64,000 bases of DNA from an uncultured Brachyspira sp. (GCF_944390845.1 NZ_CALXRM010000007.1:1-64000); one strand, 5' to 3'; shown: positions 1 to 9,140, counted from the stretch's first letter. The notes: generated by a model from the letters alone, not told the origin. Numbers and translations: made by a program.

Positions 1-193
1 AAATCCATATAGTACCTTCGTATTCCCCAGTAGGGCATACAGAAAAATCAATATTTTCTTTAGTTTCTTTATTACTAATTTTTGAAATAAATCTTTGTAT
101 AGCATTCATGACAGTATTGGCTTCTGCTATATCATCAGACATAAAAGTTATGCCAAAACGGCCTTTATCTTCTATAAAGTTTACTTCTCTCAT
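1..193 (-). CDS. Hypothetical protein, 3' end outside window
   Basis: An open frame reads leftward from an ATG at 191-193 and runs off the window edge without a stop, giving the first 64 residues (begins MREVNFIEDKGRFGITFMSD). The fragment has no signal peptide or membrane segment and I do not recognise a family. It lies 49 bp downstream of another small unknown gene on the same strand, so it probably belongs to the same transcript as the replication-type genes to its right. Confidence 0.5.
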   Translation of the reverse strand, partial: MREVNFIEDKGRFGITFMSDDIAEANTVMNAIQRFISKISNKETKENIDFSVCPTGEYEGTIWI

Positions 194-242
194 TGTTCTT
201 ATCCTTTATTTATTGTTGCTCAAAATACTTTAATTATAAAAA

Positions 243-689
243 CTAATTTAATTCTGATTCTTCTAGCTTATGAAATAAATCTAAAGGCTTAGTCAAATCA
301 ACTTTTTTCATTCTGTAATTTTCTATATAAGATTGATGACTTACAACTTTAGCTTTAGCTTTTTCTGTATCTTCTATAGCTCCGTTAAAAATATATATAT
401 CGCTGAATATAATCCAATTGAATAATTGTACATTCTGCCATTTATAACAGCTTCTTGCATAACCGCAATCTTTTATCTCTAATTTTTCTTTTAATTCTTC
501 CTCTATGTAAACATCTTTAGCTTTATATTCTCCTACTTTTACAAATAGCTCTCTTTCATATATACCGTTTGAGTAGTTATCTATGATTTTTATTAATCCT
601 AGACTTTCAAATAACTCTATATCTTTTGTTATATTTCCATCCCAAAATATAGCAATTTCAGTATTTCTAATTTTTCTGCATAACTGCAT
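243..689 (-). CDS. Hypothetical protein, 148 aa
   Basis: A soluble 148-residue protein with no recognised domain, signal peptide or membrane segment. The start is well supported: AAGGAG lies 7 nt upstream of the ATG. It follows the DnaC-like ATPase gene after 16 bp, so the two are likely co-transcribed. That makes it part of the replication-type module by position only. The sequence is rich in Glu, Lys and Ile, like ordinary genes of this genome, with no obvious composition change. I cannot assign a function. Confidence 0.6.
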   Translation of the reverse strand: MQLCRKIRNTEIAIFWDGNITKDIELFESLGLIKIIDNYSNGIYERELFVKVGEYKAKDVYIEEELKEKLEIKDCGYARSCYKWQNVQLFNWIIFSDIYIFNGAIEDTEKAKAKVVSHQSYIENYRMKKVDLTKPLDLFHKLEESELN

Positions 690-705
690 AATGAACTCCT
701 TATTT

Positions 706-1572
706 TTATGATGCTAATTTATTAGATTTGATTTCAGATTTATACATTTCTAATTCAATAATATTTAGGTTTAATAATCTGCTTGTTAATCTGCCTTTGA
801 TTTCCTCAATATTATCTTTCCTTGTTTTTATATTTAAACTGTTCATTAAACTGCTATAACTTTTATTTGATGTAAGAATAACTGTTTTTTCCAATTCTCT
901 TATTTTGTCAAATAATTTATAATACCCTTCAGCAGCATAATGAAATCCCACGCTGTCAATATCATCAATCATAATAATATCAGCAAATTTTATATTCTCT
1001 ATTTTTGCATCTATGCTTGATTTCAAATCTCTATCCTGAGAATTTTTATTGAATAAGTTTTTATGCATATCTTCAAAAATAGAAGCTTTCATATACAATG
1101 CTTTGATATCATTAATAGCATATATCTGCCATAACATCTTCAGCATTGTAGTTTTTCCTGTTCCGCTTTCTCCCTCAATATATAGAGAATTCATACTTCC
1201 TAAGTCTAAATATTTTTTTATACTGCTTACTAGATTTTGATTATTAAACCTATCAGCAAAAATATTTAATGTCATGTCATTGTCCAATTGACTAAATACC
1301 ATATTATATTTTTTTATTTTTGTTTCCAGCTCATCTATTTTCCTTTCCAGCTTACTTTTTTCATCACTCACGCAATGACAGATAATAGGAAGTAGATTTT
1401 TTTTAGAAGATGTATCAGGATTGCTGCCTATAACAAATCCAAACTCATCGCATCTTGTGCAGTGCGGATCTTTTCCATCTCTTGCAGTTTTCTTTAATTC
1501 TTCTAAATGTTTTTTATAGCTCAGCAGGCAATAACTGCTATCCGCAATTTGCAATTTTAGCATACGCTTCAT
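706..1572 (-). CDS. DnaC/IstB-like AAA+ ATPase, probable helicase loader
   Basis: A 288-residue ATPase of the DnaC/DnaI type. The N-terminus has a candidate zinc site (C38, C41, C65, C67; CxxC then CxC) and a coiled stretch around 75-95. The Walker A is GESGTGKT at 134-141 and the Walker B is IIMIDDID around 199-206. Helicase loaders of this family deliver the replicative helicase to an origin; IstB transposition helpers share the fold, but no transposase is adjacent. GGAGG sits 8 nt before the ATG. The gene overlaps the 3' end of the winged-helix gene by 35 bp, a sign of translational coupling. The initiator-plus-loader arrangement is typical of phage or plasmid replication modules. Confidence 0.75.
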   Translation of the reverse strand: MKRMLKLQIADSSYCLLSYKKHLEELKKTARDGKDPHCTRCDEFGFVIGSNPDTSSKKNLLPIICHCVSDEKSKLERKIDELETKIKKYNMVFSQLDNDMTLNIFADRFNNQNLVSSIKKYLDLGSMNSLYIEGESGTGKTTMLKMLWQIYAINDIKALYMKASIFEDMHKNLFNKNSQDRDLKSSIDAKIENIKFADIIMIDDIDSVGFHYAAEGYYKLFDKIRELEKTVILTSNKSYSSLMNSLNIKTRKDNIEEIKGRLTSRLLNLNIIELEMYKSEIKSNKLAS

Positions 1573-2482
1573 CTATGTTTCCTCCTTTTTCTAATTCATT
1601 TAATAAGAAATCTAATTTATCAAGTCCTCGAGGTATTGAGTATTTTTTGTTATCTTCCTGTGTTTTATTTTTTTTGTTATCACTATTTTTGGGATTTTCA
1701 TTTTTTTGACATAAAGCCATTCTTAATAAGTCTTGAAGTTTTAATGAGTATCTTTTATTTAATGATAATTTTAAAAAATTAAACTTTACTATAGACAAGG
1801 CTTCATCAAAATTATCATGCACACGTTTTTTGAATATATCAATTAAAAAGCTAGTATATATTTTATGATATTTATGATTGATTTTAACGCCTATTAGTTC
1901 TTTATGAAGCTCATTATATTTTTCTAAAAACTCTTCCTGTTTTTTATCCTCTTCTTTTTCCTCAGGAGTTTTTTCTTCTTCGCTTTTTTCTTTTTCATCT
2001 TTGATTAATTTCGGAGGCTGTAAAGGTTCTGTGTTTATGTCTTCATTAAACAAGCTAGGCTCATCATATTTCTGGTCTACAGGTGCATCCATATTTTGTA
2101 TTGCCCTGTCTTCTTCAACAAGCATCTCTATAGCTTTTTTTAATCCTGAGAAATTATATACAGTTCCTTTTCCCCTGAATATATTATTTTTATATATATT
2201 CCTACTTGAAAAAGTCAAATACCCTTTTGCATATAGACTCTGTCTTTGTCTGTAATAATGCTGAGTCATCGGATTGATTTCTTTGTCTCTGATTTCTTTT
2301 TCTTTTCTCCAGCTAAGGCTCATTACAGCAATTATAAACTCAAACTCGCTTGCAGTAAGTCCTAGTCTTTTTCTGTAATAAATTAATGTGTTCGGTATCG
2401 AGGTAAAGCCTCTGTCAAGCATAGCATCGCCGTACGTTGCTATTAAGTATTCGCTTTTTACTTCTGGTGTTTCTGTAGTCAT
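1538..2482 (-). CDS. Winged-helix replication initiator-like protein
   Basis: A 314-residue protein. Residues about 10-110 resemble the winged-helix DNA-binding domain of phage replisome organisers and RepA/DnaD-type proteins (segment IPNTLIYYRKRLGLTASEF, then a basic helix rich in Arg and Tyr). A Glu/Lys-rich linker follows, then a C-terminal helical part that could contact the loader. I chose the ATG at 2480-2482 because CGGAG lies just upstream of it; the longer frame starting at 2497 has no ribosome site. It overlaps the downstream AAA+ gene, fitting an initiator/loader pair. The family assignment rests on pattern and context, so the function is inferred. Confidence 0.6.
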   Translation of the reverse strand: MTTETPEVKSEYLIATYGDAMLDRGFTSIPNTLIYYRKRLGLTASEFEFIIAVMSLSWRKEKEIRDKEINPMTQHYYRQRQSLYAKGYLTFSSRNIYKNNIFRGKGTVYNFSGLKKAIEMLVEEDRAIQNMDAPVDQKYDEPSLFNEDINTEPLQPPKLIKDEKEKSEEEKTPEEKEEDKKQEEFLEKYNELHKELIGVKINHKYHKIYTSFLIDIFKKRVHDNFDEALSIVKFNFLKLSLNKRYSLKLQDLLRMALCQKNENPKNSDNKKNKTQEDNKKYSIPRGLDKLDFLLNELEKGGNIDEAYAKIANCG

Positions 2483-2674
2483 AGCACTGCTCCGCATAAA
2501 TATTTTTTTGATTTGTTTTCAAATGATTTAAATAAATTTCTGATGTATTGATTTGTTATTTTTTTAACTGATGGATAGTTAAAAGATATGCTCAGATTTA
2601 TATTAAAAAAGCTGTAAAAAAACTTTTTATTTGCTGTTATTATTTTCGATATTTTGAAAAGTTGATTTTGTTTT

Positions 2675-2710
2675 AAATCTAGTATGGTGAGAACACATAC
2701 TAGATTTTTT
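2675..2710. terminator. Strong hairpin with T-run in the 5' region of the replication module
   Basis: AAATCTAGTATG (2675-2686) pairs perfectly with CATACTAGATTT (2696-2707), with a 9-nt loop and a T-run on the plus strand. No plus-strand gene feeds into it, so it may be a terminator left from a lost gene, a terminator for a short plus-strand RNA, or an origin-type palindrome. Apart from this hairpin the gap 2498-2775 shows only AT-rich DNA. Confidence 0.55.
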
Positions 2711-2937
2711 AATTTGTAGGTAAGTATTAATTTTGAAACTTGTACCGCTTTCCATTTTCTTTTTAAATTCGCTAAAATAATAATTTTAAAGAGGTAAGAG
2801 AAGATTTAAAAGTAGAAACAAGAAAATGCATAGAAGAAATAAATAATTTTTTAAGCAGTATTGATGCTGATAGTTATACTGATTTTGACAGCTTCAATAA
2901 AAAAATAAAAGCTTTTAATGAAGAACTAAACAGAATA

Positions 2938-4134
2938 ATGAAAGCAAGTGAAGATAATTTTGATACATATACAGATTTTATTAATAGTTTTTATTATGAT
3001 GAAAATAAATTTAATAATGCTAGTGAAAGAGATATAAAATACTTAAAATTGCTAGATAAGTATTTGCAAAAAATAAATTATGATTTTGAAATTTATAAAG
3101 AAAGAGGCGATTTAAAAGCAGAGCTTGGACTATATAATGATGCAATATACGATTATAAAAAGGCATTAGAATTAAACCCTAATTATGATGAAGCTAAAAA
3201 TGCACTAGAAAAAATTAATAAAAAAATAAGAAATATAAAAAACAAAAATATTTTCAATAGTGAAAGTGAAAAATATTATGCAGAGGGTATAAATTATTTT
3301 AAATATGAAAAATATGAAGAAGCCGTACAGTCTTTTAATAAAGCTATAGAATTAGATGATAGTAAATCAAAATATTATAGTGCAATAGGCAGAGTAAAAG
3401 AGTGCTTAAAACAATACGAAGAAGCAAAAAAAGATGCAGAAACAGCTTTAGAGTTAGATAGAAATAATGCTGAAATCTATTTAGTATTTGGAAATATAAA
3501 TTTAGATTTATATGAGTATGCTGAAGCTATTAGAGACTATGACAAAGCAATAGAGTTAGACCCAATTTTTTCAATAGCTTATTATAACAGGGGAAATGCT
3601 AAATATTGTTTAAGACAGCATTTTGAAGCTATTAAAGACTATGATAAAGCTATATACTTAGACCCTAATTATAGTGATGCTTATTACATGAGAGGATATA
3701 CTGAAAACTATTTAGAACAGTATACTGAAGCTATTAAAGACTATAACAAAGCAATAGAGTTAGACCCTAACAATAGCTATATTTATTACAATAGAGGAAT
3801 ATCTAAAGAAAATTTAACACAATATAAAGACGCATTAAAAGATTTTAAAAAGGCATTGGAATTAAACCCTAATTATAGTAATGCTTATTATATGAAAGGA
3901 TATGCTGAAAACTATTTAAAACAGTATGCTGAAGCTATTAAAGACTATAACAAAGCTATAGAGTTAGAGCCTAACAATAGTTATATTTATTACAACAGAG
4001 GAGTATCTAAAGAAAATTTAACACAATATAAAGATGCATTAAAAGATTATAAAAAAGCATTGGAATTAGACCCTAGTAATGGATACGCTAAAAATTGTAT
4101 AAAAAATATTCAAGAGATACATAGTTTTAATTAA
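2938..4134 (+). CDS. Tetratricopeptide repeat protein, start uncertain or lost
   Basis: A soluble protein of about 398 residues made almost entirely of TPR units (recurring A-x-x-D-Y-x-K-A-I-E-L-x-P). At least seven 34-residue repeats are visible, the last four nearly identical in pairs (YYNRG and YYMRGY/YYMKGY variants). TPR proteins act as protein-binding scaffolds; the partner is unknown. The start is odd. The ATG at 2938 has no ribosome site, while the same frame stays open and looks coding back to 2776. A GAGG at 2791-2794 precedes that part, but no ATG, GTG or TTG follows in frame. The real start may be lost or non-standard. Confidence 0.7.
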   Translation: MKASEDNFDTYTDFINSFYYDENKFNNASERDIKYLKLLDKYLQKINYDFEIYKERGDLKAELGLYNDAIYDYKKALELNPNYDEAKNALEKINKKIRNIKNKNIFNSESEKYYAEGINYFKYEKYEEAVQSFNKAIELDDSKSKYYSAIGRVKECLKQYEEAKKDAETALELDRNNAEIYLVFGNINLDLYEYAEAIRDYDKAIELDPIFSIAYYNRGNAKYCLRQHFEAIKDYDKAIYLDPNYSDAYYMRGYTENYLEQYTEAIKDYNKAIELDPNNSYIYYNRGISKENLTQYKDALKDFKKALELNPNYSNAYYMKGYAENYLKQYAEAIKDYNKAIELEPNNSYIYYNRGVSKENLTQYKDALKDYKKALELDPSNGYAKNCIKNIQEIHSFN

Positions 4135-4167
4135 ACTTTACACATAGTTAATAATATTAATTTTATA

Positions 4168-4573
4168 TTAAGCAAATTAAAAAATGGATATTAAAATTAT
4201 AAAGTTACTAATAAAGAATAAAGGGCGGGAATGTAATTAATTTTATAATTGAAGAATTATTTTGCATGCCCACCCTCTACCCTTTCAATAACTTCTGATA
4301 TTTATAAATTATTCTTCTTTAAAATCTAAACTCTTATTATAGCTGCCCACCCAGATTTTTTTAAATTTACAGCGTAAATACCGCACGGAAAATGAAGCTA
4401 AAAATATAAATCTGTTTGTAATTAAAATTTTATTATATTGTTAATTTTGTTCACCGTGCGGGAAAGAAATTTTAAAGTTAATCACCACTTGGGCGGGTGC
4501 TGAAATTTCTAATTAAGTAATTAAGAAATGGATATTAAAATTCAAAAACTTATAATAAAGAATAAAGGGCGGG
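4168..4573. repeat. Family 1 nested-palindrome repeat, full unit plus upstream tail
   Basis: A complete unit runs from GCCCACCC (4268) to GGGCGGG (4567-4573), 306 bp. Inside lie GCTGCCCACCCAGA with ACTTGGGCGGGTGC, and further in ACCGCACGG with CACCGTGCGG. A second copy of the tail alone (4168-4229, ending AAAGGGCGGG) sits 344 bp upstream, so this locus is a partial tandem. It matches copies at 53.4, 59.7, 59.9 and 63.8 kb. It has no coding frame. Confidence 0.8.
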
Positions 4574-4586
4574 ATATATAATAAAA

Positions 4587-4621
4587 AAGCCCTGCTATTT
4601 GTACAAAAAATAGCAAGGCTT
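4587..4621 (-). terminator. Terminator of the decarboxylase operon
   Basis: AAGCCCTGCTATTT (4587-4600) pairs with AAATAGCAAGGCTT (4608-4621). Read on the minus strand it ends in a T-run. It lies about 35 bp beyond the mmdB stop. Confidence 0.75.
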
Positions 4622-4656
4622 AAAATTCATTTATAAAAATAATTTAATAATCTTAA

Positions 4657-5784
4657 TTAATGAAAAAATGTCAAAAGTATTCCCATAACAACGGCACCTG
4701 ATATTATACCAGAAATATTAACTGCCATAGCATGAAGAAGCAAACAGTTAGAAGAACTATTCTCCTGACCATAAACATGGGCTCCCCAAGCAGGTACTGG
4801 AAAAGCACTTAAACCTGCAGAACCTATTATAGGATTAACTTTACCGCCGGATAATATATTTATAATCTTAGCAGTAACTATACCTATAGTAGTGCTTAAT
4901 ATCAATGACAATAAACCAAATACAAATATGATAAGAGTATTGAATGTCATGAAATATTCAGCAGTAGCAGAAGAACCTATAGCTATACCAATAAGCATTG
5001 TAAGTATTCCAGTTAATGACTTTTGTAAAGTAATAGAGAAATTCTTTATAATATCAGATTCTCTTAAAATACTTCCAAATAAAAGTGCAGCTATAAGAGG
5101 GAATGAATTAGCTAAGAATATACCGCAAAGCCCCATAGCAATAACAGCAAATATAATTTTCTCGCCTCTTGATACCTGTCTTAAATAATTCATAGGAATT
5201 TTTCTTTCTTTAGAAGTAGTTAAAACTTTTGTAAGAGTTGATTGTAATATAGGAAGAAGCTCCATATATAAATAAGCTGCCATAACAATAGCTGCAAAAT
5301 ATTTAGGCTCTGTAATTAATGAACTCATATACATAGCTAAAGCACCGTCAGCAGCACCTATAATTGAAGTAGCAGCAGATAAACCTTCACCCACATTTAA
5401 TGAACTCATAATATAGAATACAATCAATATTCCTATTTGTGAACTTGCCCCTATGAAGAAGTTCTTAGGGTCAGCAAGTACAAGACCTAAATCTATCATA
5501 GTACCTACAGCAAAAAATACCAATACCGGATAAACTCCGCTATCTGCCCCACTATGCAAAAAACCTAAAAAACTTGTTACAACATCTTCGGTAAGTTTAG
5601 GAAGCGGCATATTAGCTGCTAATATGGCAACACCCATAGGAAGAAGAAGTAAAGGCTTCTTTTTATAATAGATGGACATATATATAAGATATGCACCTAA
5701 AAGTATCATTATAATTTGGGCAATAGTTGGCGGATAAAAACCTGTAAGTAAATTGTTAAAATCCAAACCTAAAGCATTATTCAT
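4657..5784 (-). CDS. mmdB: Na+-translocating decarboxylase beta subunit
   Basis: A 375-residue polytopic membrane protein of the OadB/MmdB/GcdB family, with about nine to ten hydrophobic segments. In this family the beta subunit removes the carboxyl group from carboxybiotin and couples this to Na+ export across the inner membrane. Family-typical stretches include FFAVGTMIDLGLVLADP, SIIGAADGALAMY and the C-terminal NPIIGSAGLSAFPVPAWG, including the conserved Asp and Ser/Asn residues of the ion path. It is the last gene of a four-gene operon, 15 bp after the biotin carrier. The alpha subunit in the operon points to methylmalonyl-CoA as substrate. Oxaloacetate and glutaconyl-CoA pumps share this subunit, so substrate is inferred. 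Confidence 0.9.
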   Translation of the reverse strand: MNNALGLDFNNLLTGFYPPTIAQIIMILLGAYLIYMSIYYKKKPLLLLPMGVAILAANMPLPKLTEDVVTSFLGFLHSGADSGVYPVLVFFAVGTMIDLGLVLADPKNFFIGASSQIGILIVFYIMSSLNVGEGLSAATSIIGAADGALAMYMSSLITEPKYFAAIVMAAYLYMELLPILQSTLTKVLTTSKERKIPMNYLRQVSRGEKIIFAVIAMGLCGIFLANSFPLIAALLFGSILRESDIIKNFSITLQKSLTGILTMLIGIAIGSSATAEYFMTFNTLIIFVFGLLSLILSTTIGIVTAKIINILSGGKVNPIIGSAGLSAFPVPAWGAHVYGQENSSSNCLLLHAMAVNISGIISGAVVMGILLTFFH

Positions 5785-5799
5785 ATTTACCCCTTAATA

Positions 5800-6201
5800 T
5801 TACTTAATTTGTAATATAACTTGACCTTCAACTACAGATGAACCTTTTTCAACATGTATAGATTTTACTTCACCTGAAGCAGGAGCTGTAACTTCATTTT
5901 CCATTTTCATAGCTTCCAATATAGCTACAACCTGACCTTCTTGTACTTTGTCTCCAACTGCCACATTAAATGATAATATAGTACCAGGCATAGTTGCTTT
6001 TACTGATATAGCATTTTCATCTATAGCTACAGCTGCTTTTGGTGCAGGAGCTGCTGAAGTTGTAGCTGCTGGTTTAGGAGCTGCAGCAGGAGTTGCTGTA
6101 TTTACTACAGTAGCTGCCGGCTTACTTTTTTCAGATTTGATTTCCTCTACTGATACATCATATACTTTTCCATTAACAGTTATTTTATATTGTTTAATCA
6201 T
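5800..6201 (-). CDS. mmdC: Biotin carrier (gamma) subunit of the decarboxylase
   Basis: A 133-residue biotinyl carrier protein. A short N-terminal piece is followed by an Ala/Pro-rich linker (about residues 27-57), then a biotinyl/lipoyl domain with EAMKMEN at 96-102; Lys99 is the expected biotin site. It shuttles the carboxyl group from the alpha subunit to the membrane beta subunit. The Ala/Pro linker is the usual flexible tether in MmdC and GcdC. The gene sits between the delta and beta subunit genes in a tight operon. Confidence 0.93.
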   Translation of the reverse strand: MIKQYKITVNGKVYDVSVEEIKSEKSKPAATVVNTATPAAAPKPAATTSAAPAPKAAVAIDENAISVKATMPGTILSFNVAVGDKVQEGQVVAILEAMKMENEVTAPASGEVKSIHVEKGSSVVEGQVILQIK

Positions 6202-6222
6202 AATAATTATTTCTCCCTATTT

Positions 6223-6543
6223 TTAATTAACTTTATTTACTCTATCTACCATTCCCCATATAGGAGTTTTAGATTCTTTTATAGATGTAATAATGAATTT
6301 ATTATTAGACATACCTGTATAAGCTGATATTGAAGCTGTAATTACTGCTACAAGTTCAGTATCATCAAGTAAATCTTCTTCTTTAGTTTTGCTTTCTTCT
6401 ACTACTTTAATGATTTCTTCTTCTTTCTTTATATTTCTAGTTTTGAAAATCATACCCAAAATTATAGACAATATATAGAAAACTAAAGCAACAATCAAAA
6501 CAGACATTATACCAAATATGGCAATAGCCGCATTATGTTCCAT
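6223..6543 (-). CDS. mmdD: OadG/MmdD-like delta subunit
   Basis: A 106-residue protein with one N-terminal membrane helix (about residues 7-32), an acidic/basic linker, and a C-terminal part ending in the NNKFIITSIKES and WGMVDR region that is usual for OadG-type subunits. These small subunits hold the carboxyltransferase and membrane parts of Na+ pumping decarboxylases together. Its position between mmdA and mmdC matches the MmdD position in known operons. No separate MmdE-like gene is present. Confidence 0.82.
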   Translation of the reverse strand: MEHNAAIAIFGIMSVLIVALVFYILSIILGMIFKTRNIKKEEEIIKVVEESKTKEEDLLDDTELVAVITASISAYTGMSNNKFIITSIKESKTPIWGMVDRVNKVN

Positions 6544-6580
6544 TTTTAATAACTCCTTAATAATTATTAATCAAACAAAC

Positions 6581-8125
6581 TTATAGAGGTATATTACCAT
6601 GTTTTCTAGGAAGTCTAGTTTCTCTTTTGCTTGCAAGTAAATGTAAAGCATTAATAAGATAGCTTCTAGTATATTCTGGTTCTATTACATCATCAACATA
6701 GCCTCTAACTGCAGCTCTGTAAGGATTAGCAAATTCTTTTTTGTATTCTTCTATTTTTTCAGCTCTAACCCTTTTAGGATCATCAGCTTTATCTATATCT
6801 TTTTTGAATATAATATTAGCAGCACCATCTGGTCCCATAACAGCAATCTCAGCAGAAGGCCAAGCATAAACCATATCAGCACCTAAATGTTTAGAACACA
6901 TAGCTATATAAGCACCGCCGTAAGATTTTCTTATAATAAGAGTAATTTTTGGAGCAGTAGCTTCTGAATAAGCATATAAAAGTTTAGCACCATGTCTAAT
7001 AACACCATTATGCTCCTGACCTACACCAGGTAAATATCCTGCAGTATCAACTAATGTAACCAATGGAATATTGAAACTGTCGCAGAAACGTATAAATCTT
7101 GCTGCTTTATCTGCTGCATTAATATCTAATACTCCAGCCATAGAATTAGGCTGATTTGCTATTATACCAACAGATTTACCATCAAGACGTGCAAAACATA
7201 TAACTATATTAGTAGCAAATAAAGGCTGAAGCTCAAAAAACTCACCATTATCAACTACTCTTTTTATTATCTCTTTGACATCATAAGGTTTATTAGGGCT
7301 GTCTGGAAGTATAGCTGATAATTCTTCATCTGTTCTATTAGGATCATCTTCAGTATTTTCTAAAGGTACATCTTCCAAATTATTTTGAGGTATATAAGAA
7401 AGTAATTTTTTTACACCTTCTAAAGTAGAAATTTCATCTGGGAACATCAAAGAAGCAACACCAGAAGTTTTACTATGAACGAATGCTCCTCCAAGTTCTT
7501 CAGCTGAAACCTGTTCTCCTGTTACTGCTTTTACTACCTGAGGACCAGTAATAAACATGTTAGCAGTTTTATCAGTCATAAGTATAAAGTCCATCAAAGC
7601 AGGAGAATAAACTGCACCGCCGGCACAAGGTCCCATAATAACACATATTTGAGGAATTACACCAGAAGCCTGAACGTTTCTATAGAATATATCGCCATAA
7701 CCTCTTAAAGCATCAATACCCTCTTGTATTCTAGCTCCGCCTGAATCATTGATACCAATACAAGGACAGCCCAATTTGATAGCCATATCCTGTACTTTAC
7801 AAATTTTAGCAGCATGCATTTGTCCCAATGAACCGCCTATTACAGTGAAGTCTTGAGCATATACACATACTTGTCTGCCATTGATTTTACCGTATCCTGT
7901 AACTACACCTTCTCCAGCAACTTTGTTCTTTTCCATTCCAAAATCACTGCATCTATGCTCTATAAAAGCATCGATCTCACAGAAAGTATCTTCATCTAAA
8001 AGCTGCAAAATACGTTCTCTAGCTGTTAATTTACCTTTTTTGTGGCGTTCTTCTATTTTTTCTTTTCCGCCGCCTTCTTCTATTTTTTCTTTTCTTTTTC
8101 TTAATTCGTTAATTTTTTCTTGCAT
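6581..8125 (-). CDS. mmdA: Methylmalonyl-CoA decarboxylase alpha (carboxyltransferase) subunit
   Basis: A 514-residue acyl-CoA carboxyltransferase of the usual length for MmdA and propionyl-CoA carboxylase beta chains. Two crotonase-like halves are visible: NDSGGARIQEG and GPCAGGAVYSPAL in the first, DTAGYLPGVGQEHNGVI and RKSYGGAYIAM in the second, with glycine-rich oxyanion loops. It moves the carboxyl group from an acyl-CoA to biotin on the carrier subunit. Because the operon contains a membrane beta subunit and no biotin carboxylase, it should act as an Na+-pumping decarboxylase rather than an ATP-driven carboxylase. It is the first gene of the operon; AAGGA lies upstream of the ATG. Confidence 0.92.
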   Translation of the reverse strand: MQEKINELRKRKEKIEEGGGKEKIEERHKKGKLTARERILQLLDEDTFCEIDAFIEHRCSDFGMEKNKVAGEGVVTGYGKINGRQVCVYAQDFTVIGGSLGQMHAAKICKVQDMAIKLGCPCIGINDSGGARIQEGIDALRGYGDIFYRNVQASGVIPQICVIMGPCAGGAVYSPALMDFILMTDKTANMFITGPQVVKAVTGEQVSAEELGGAFVHSKTSGVASLMFPDEISTLEGVKKLLSYIPQNNLEDVPLENTEDDPNRTDEELSAILPDSPNKPYDVKEIIKRVVDNGEFFELQPLFATNIVICFARLDGKSVGIIANQPNSMAGVLDINAADKAARFIRFCDSFNIPLVTLVDTAGYLPGVGQEHNGVIRHGAKLLYAYSEATAPKITLIIRKSYGGAYIAMCSKHLGADMVYAWPSAEIAVMGPDGAANIIFKKDIDKADDPKRVRAEKIEEYKKEFANPYRAAVRGYVDDVIEPEYTRSYLINALHLLASKRETRLPRKHGNIPL

Positions 8126-8234
8126 ATTTATTTAAGTCCTTATTAGATTTTTTTATCTAACTATTAGATTTTAAACCAAAATTTAAATACCTCGTTAAAA
8201 CAACATATAATTATTTTCTATTTATTGCAATCCT

Positions 8235-8262
8235 ATTTTATCATTTTTGTACTTTTTAACAA
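8235..8262 (-). promoter_or_regulatory. Candidate promoter for the decarboxylase operon
   Basis: On the minus strand TTGTTA is followed after 16 nt by TAAAAT, about 110 bp upstream of mmdA. The match is moderate. The gap 8126-8463 is a divergent intergenic region and shows nothing else beyond AT-rich DNA. Confidence 0.4.
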
Positions 8263-8463
8263 TTTAGTCGAAAGTTAAAAAACATAAAAAATAACTTGCA
8301 AAAAAGTTAGAATACTCTTACAATCTGAAAACAATTAATAATTCAAATAACATTATAGCATATAGAAATAAATAAACAAAAACTAATTATTTATATAGTT
8401 TATTTCTATCGCAACTATAATTTACTATATAGATATATACAATTTTTTAGGAGAGAAAATACA

Positions 8464-9108
8464 ATGAAAAAATTTATTATAATAACAAGTATATTAGTAA
8501 TGAGCATAAGCAGCGGACTTATGGCAAAAACAGGATTTAGTTTAGGTATAATGGTGCCTCTTGGAGCAAGTTTCAGTCATTTTAGCGGTAATGATGCTAA
8601 AACTTTAAAGTCTGATGTTGGATTTGAATTTGGAGTACATGTTCAGCCTGCATATTACTTTGGTTTTGATATGTTATCATTCGGTTTAGGCTTAGATTTA
8701 GGATATAACAGAGATGTATTTGCATTCAAAGCTGCAATGGACGAAACTTTAAAAGGCGGAGTAACTTTTGACAGTTTAATGATAGGTGTACTTCCTAGAG
8801 TAGATATAGCTTTTGTTTCTATAGGTGTAGGTGCTGGTGTAAAAATACCTTTAGGTGGAAGCAGCTATTTTAATGAAGGAAATGGATCAGAAACTTCTGA
8901 AAAATATAATTTAAATAAAATAAAAGGAAACTTTAAAAATCCATATATACCTTATATTAAAGGGGTTGTTGACTTTATGCTTCCTTTAAATTTGGTTTTG
9001 GGAGTATATGCTGCTTATGATATACCTTTAATTGAATACAAAGATCCTGGCAATAATATCAAAATGTCATCTTTTGATTTAGGTGCTGAAATTGGATTAA
9101 GATTCTAA
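8464..9108 (+). CDS. Outer membrane beta-barrel-like protein, tandem paralog 1
   Basis: A 214-residue secreted protein with a cleavable signal peptide (about 1-21, ending LMA before KTGF), then alternating Gly/aromatic strands (FGLGLDLGYNRDVF, FVSIGVGAGVKIPL) and a C-terminal Phe (GLRF), the usual signature of an outer membrane beta-barrel. GGAGAG precedes the ATG. The next gene encodes a paralog with the same layout and a near-identical downstream terminator, showing a local duplication. The ligand or role is unknown. Confidence 0.75.
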   Translation: MKKFIIITSILVMSISSGLMAKTGFSLGIMVPLGASFSHFSGNDAKTLKSDVGFEFGVHVQPAYYFGFDMLSFGLGLDLGYNRDVFAFKAAMDETLKGGVTFDSLMIGVLPRVDIAFVSIGVGAGVKIPLGGSSYFNEGNGSETSEKYNLNKIKGNFKNPYIPYIKGVVDFMLPLNLVLGVYAAYDIPLIEYKDPGNNIKMSSFDLGAEIGLRF

Positions 9109-9140
9109 TCAAAATTAAATTAATAAAAAATAATACTTGA

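Noticed and set aside
706-1572. IstB helper of an insertion sequence
   Set aside because: No IstA transposase or inverted ends were seen; the overlap with an initiator-like gene fits a replication module better.
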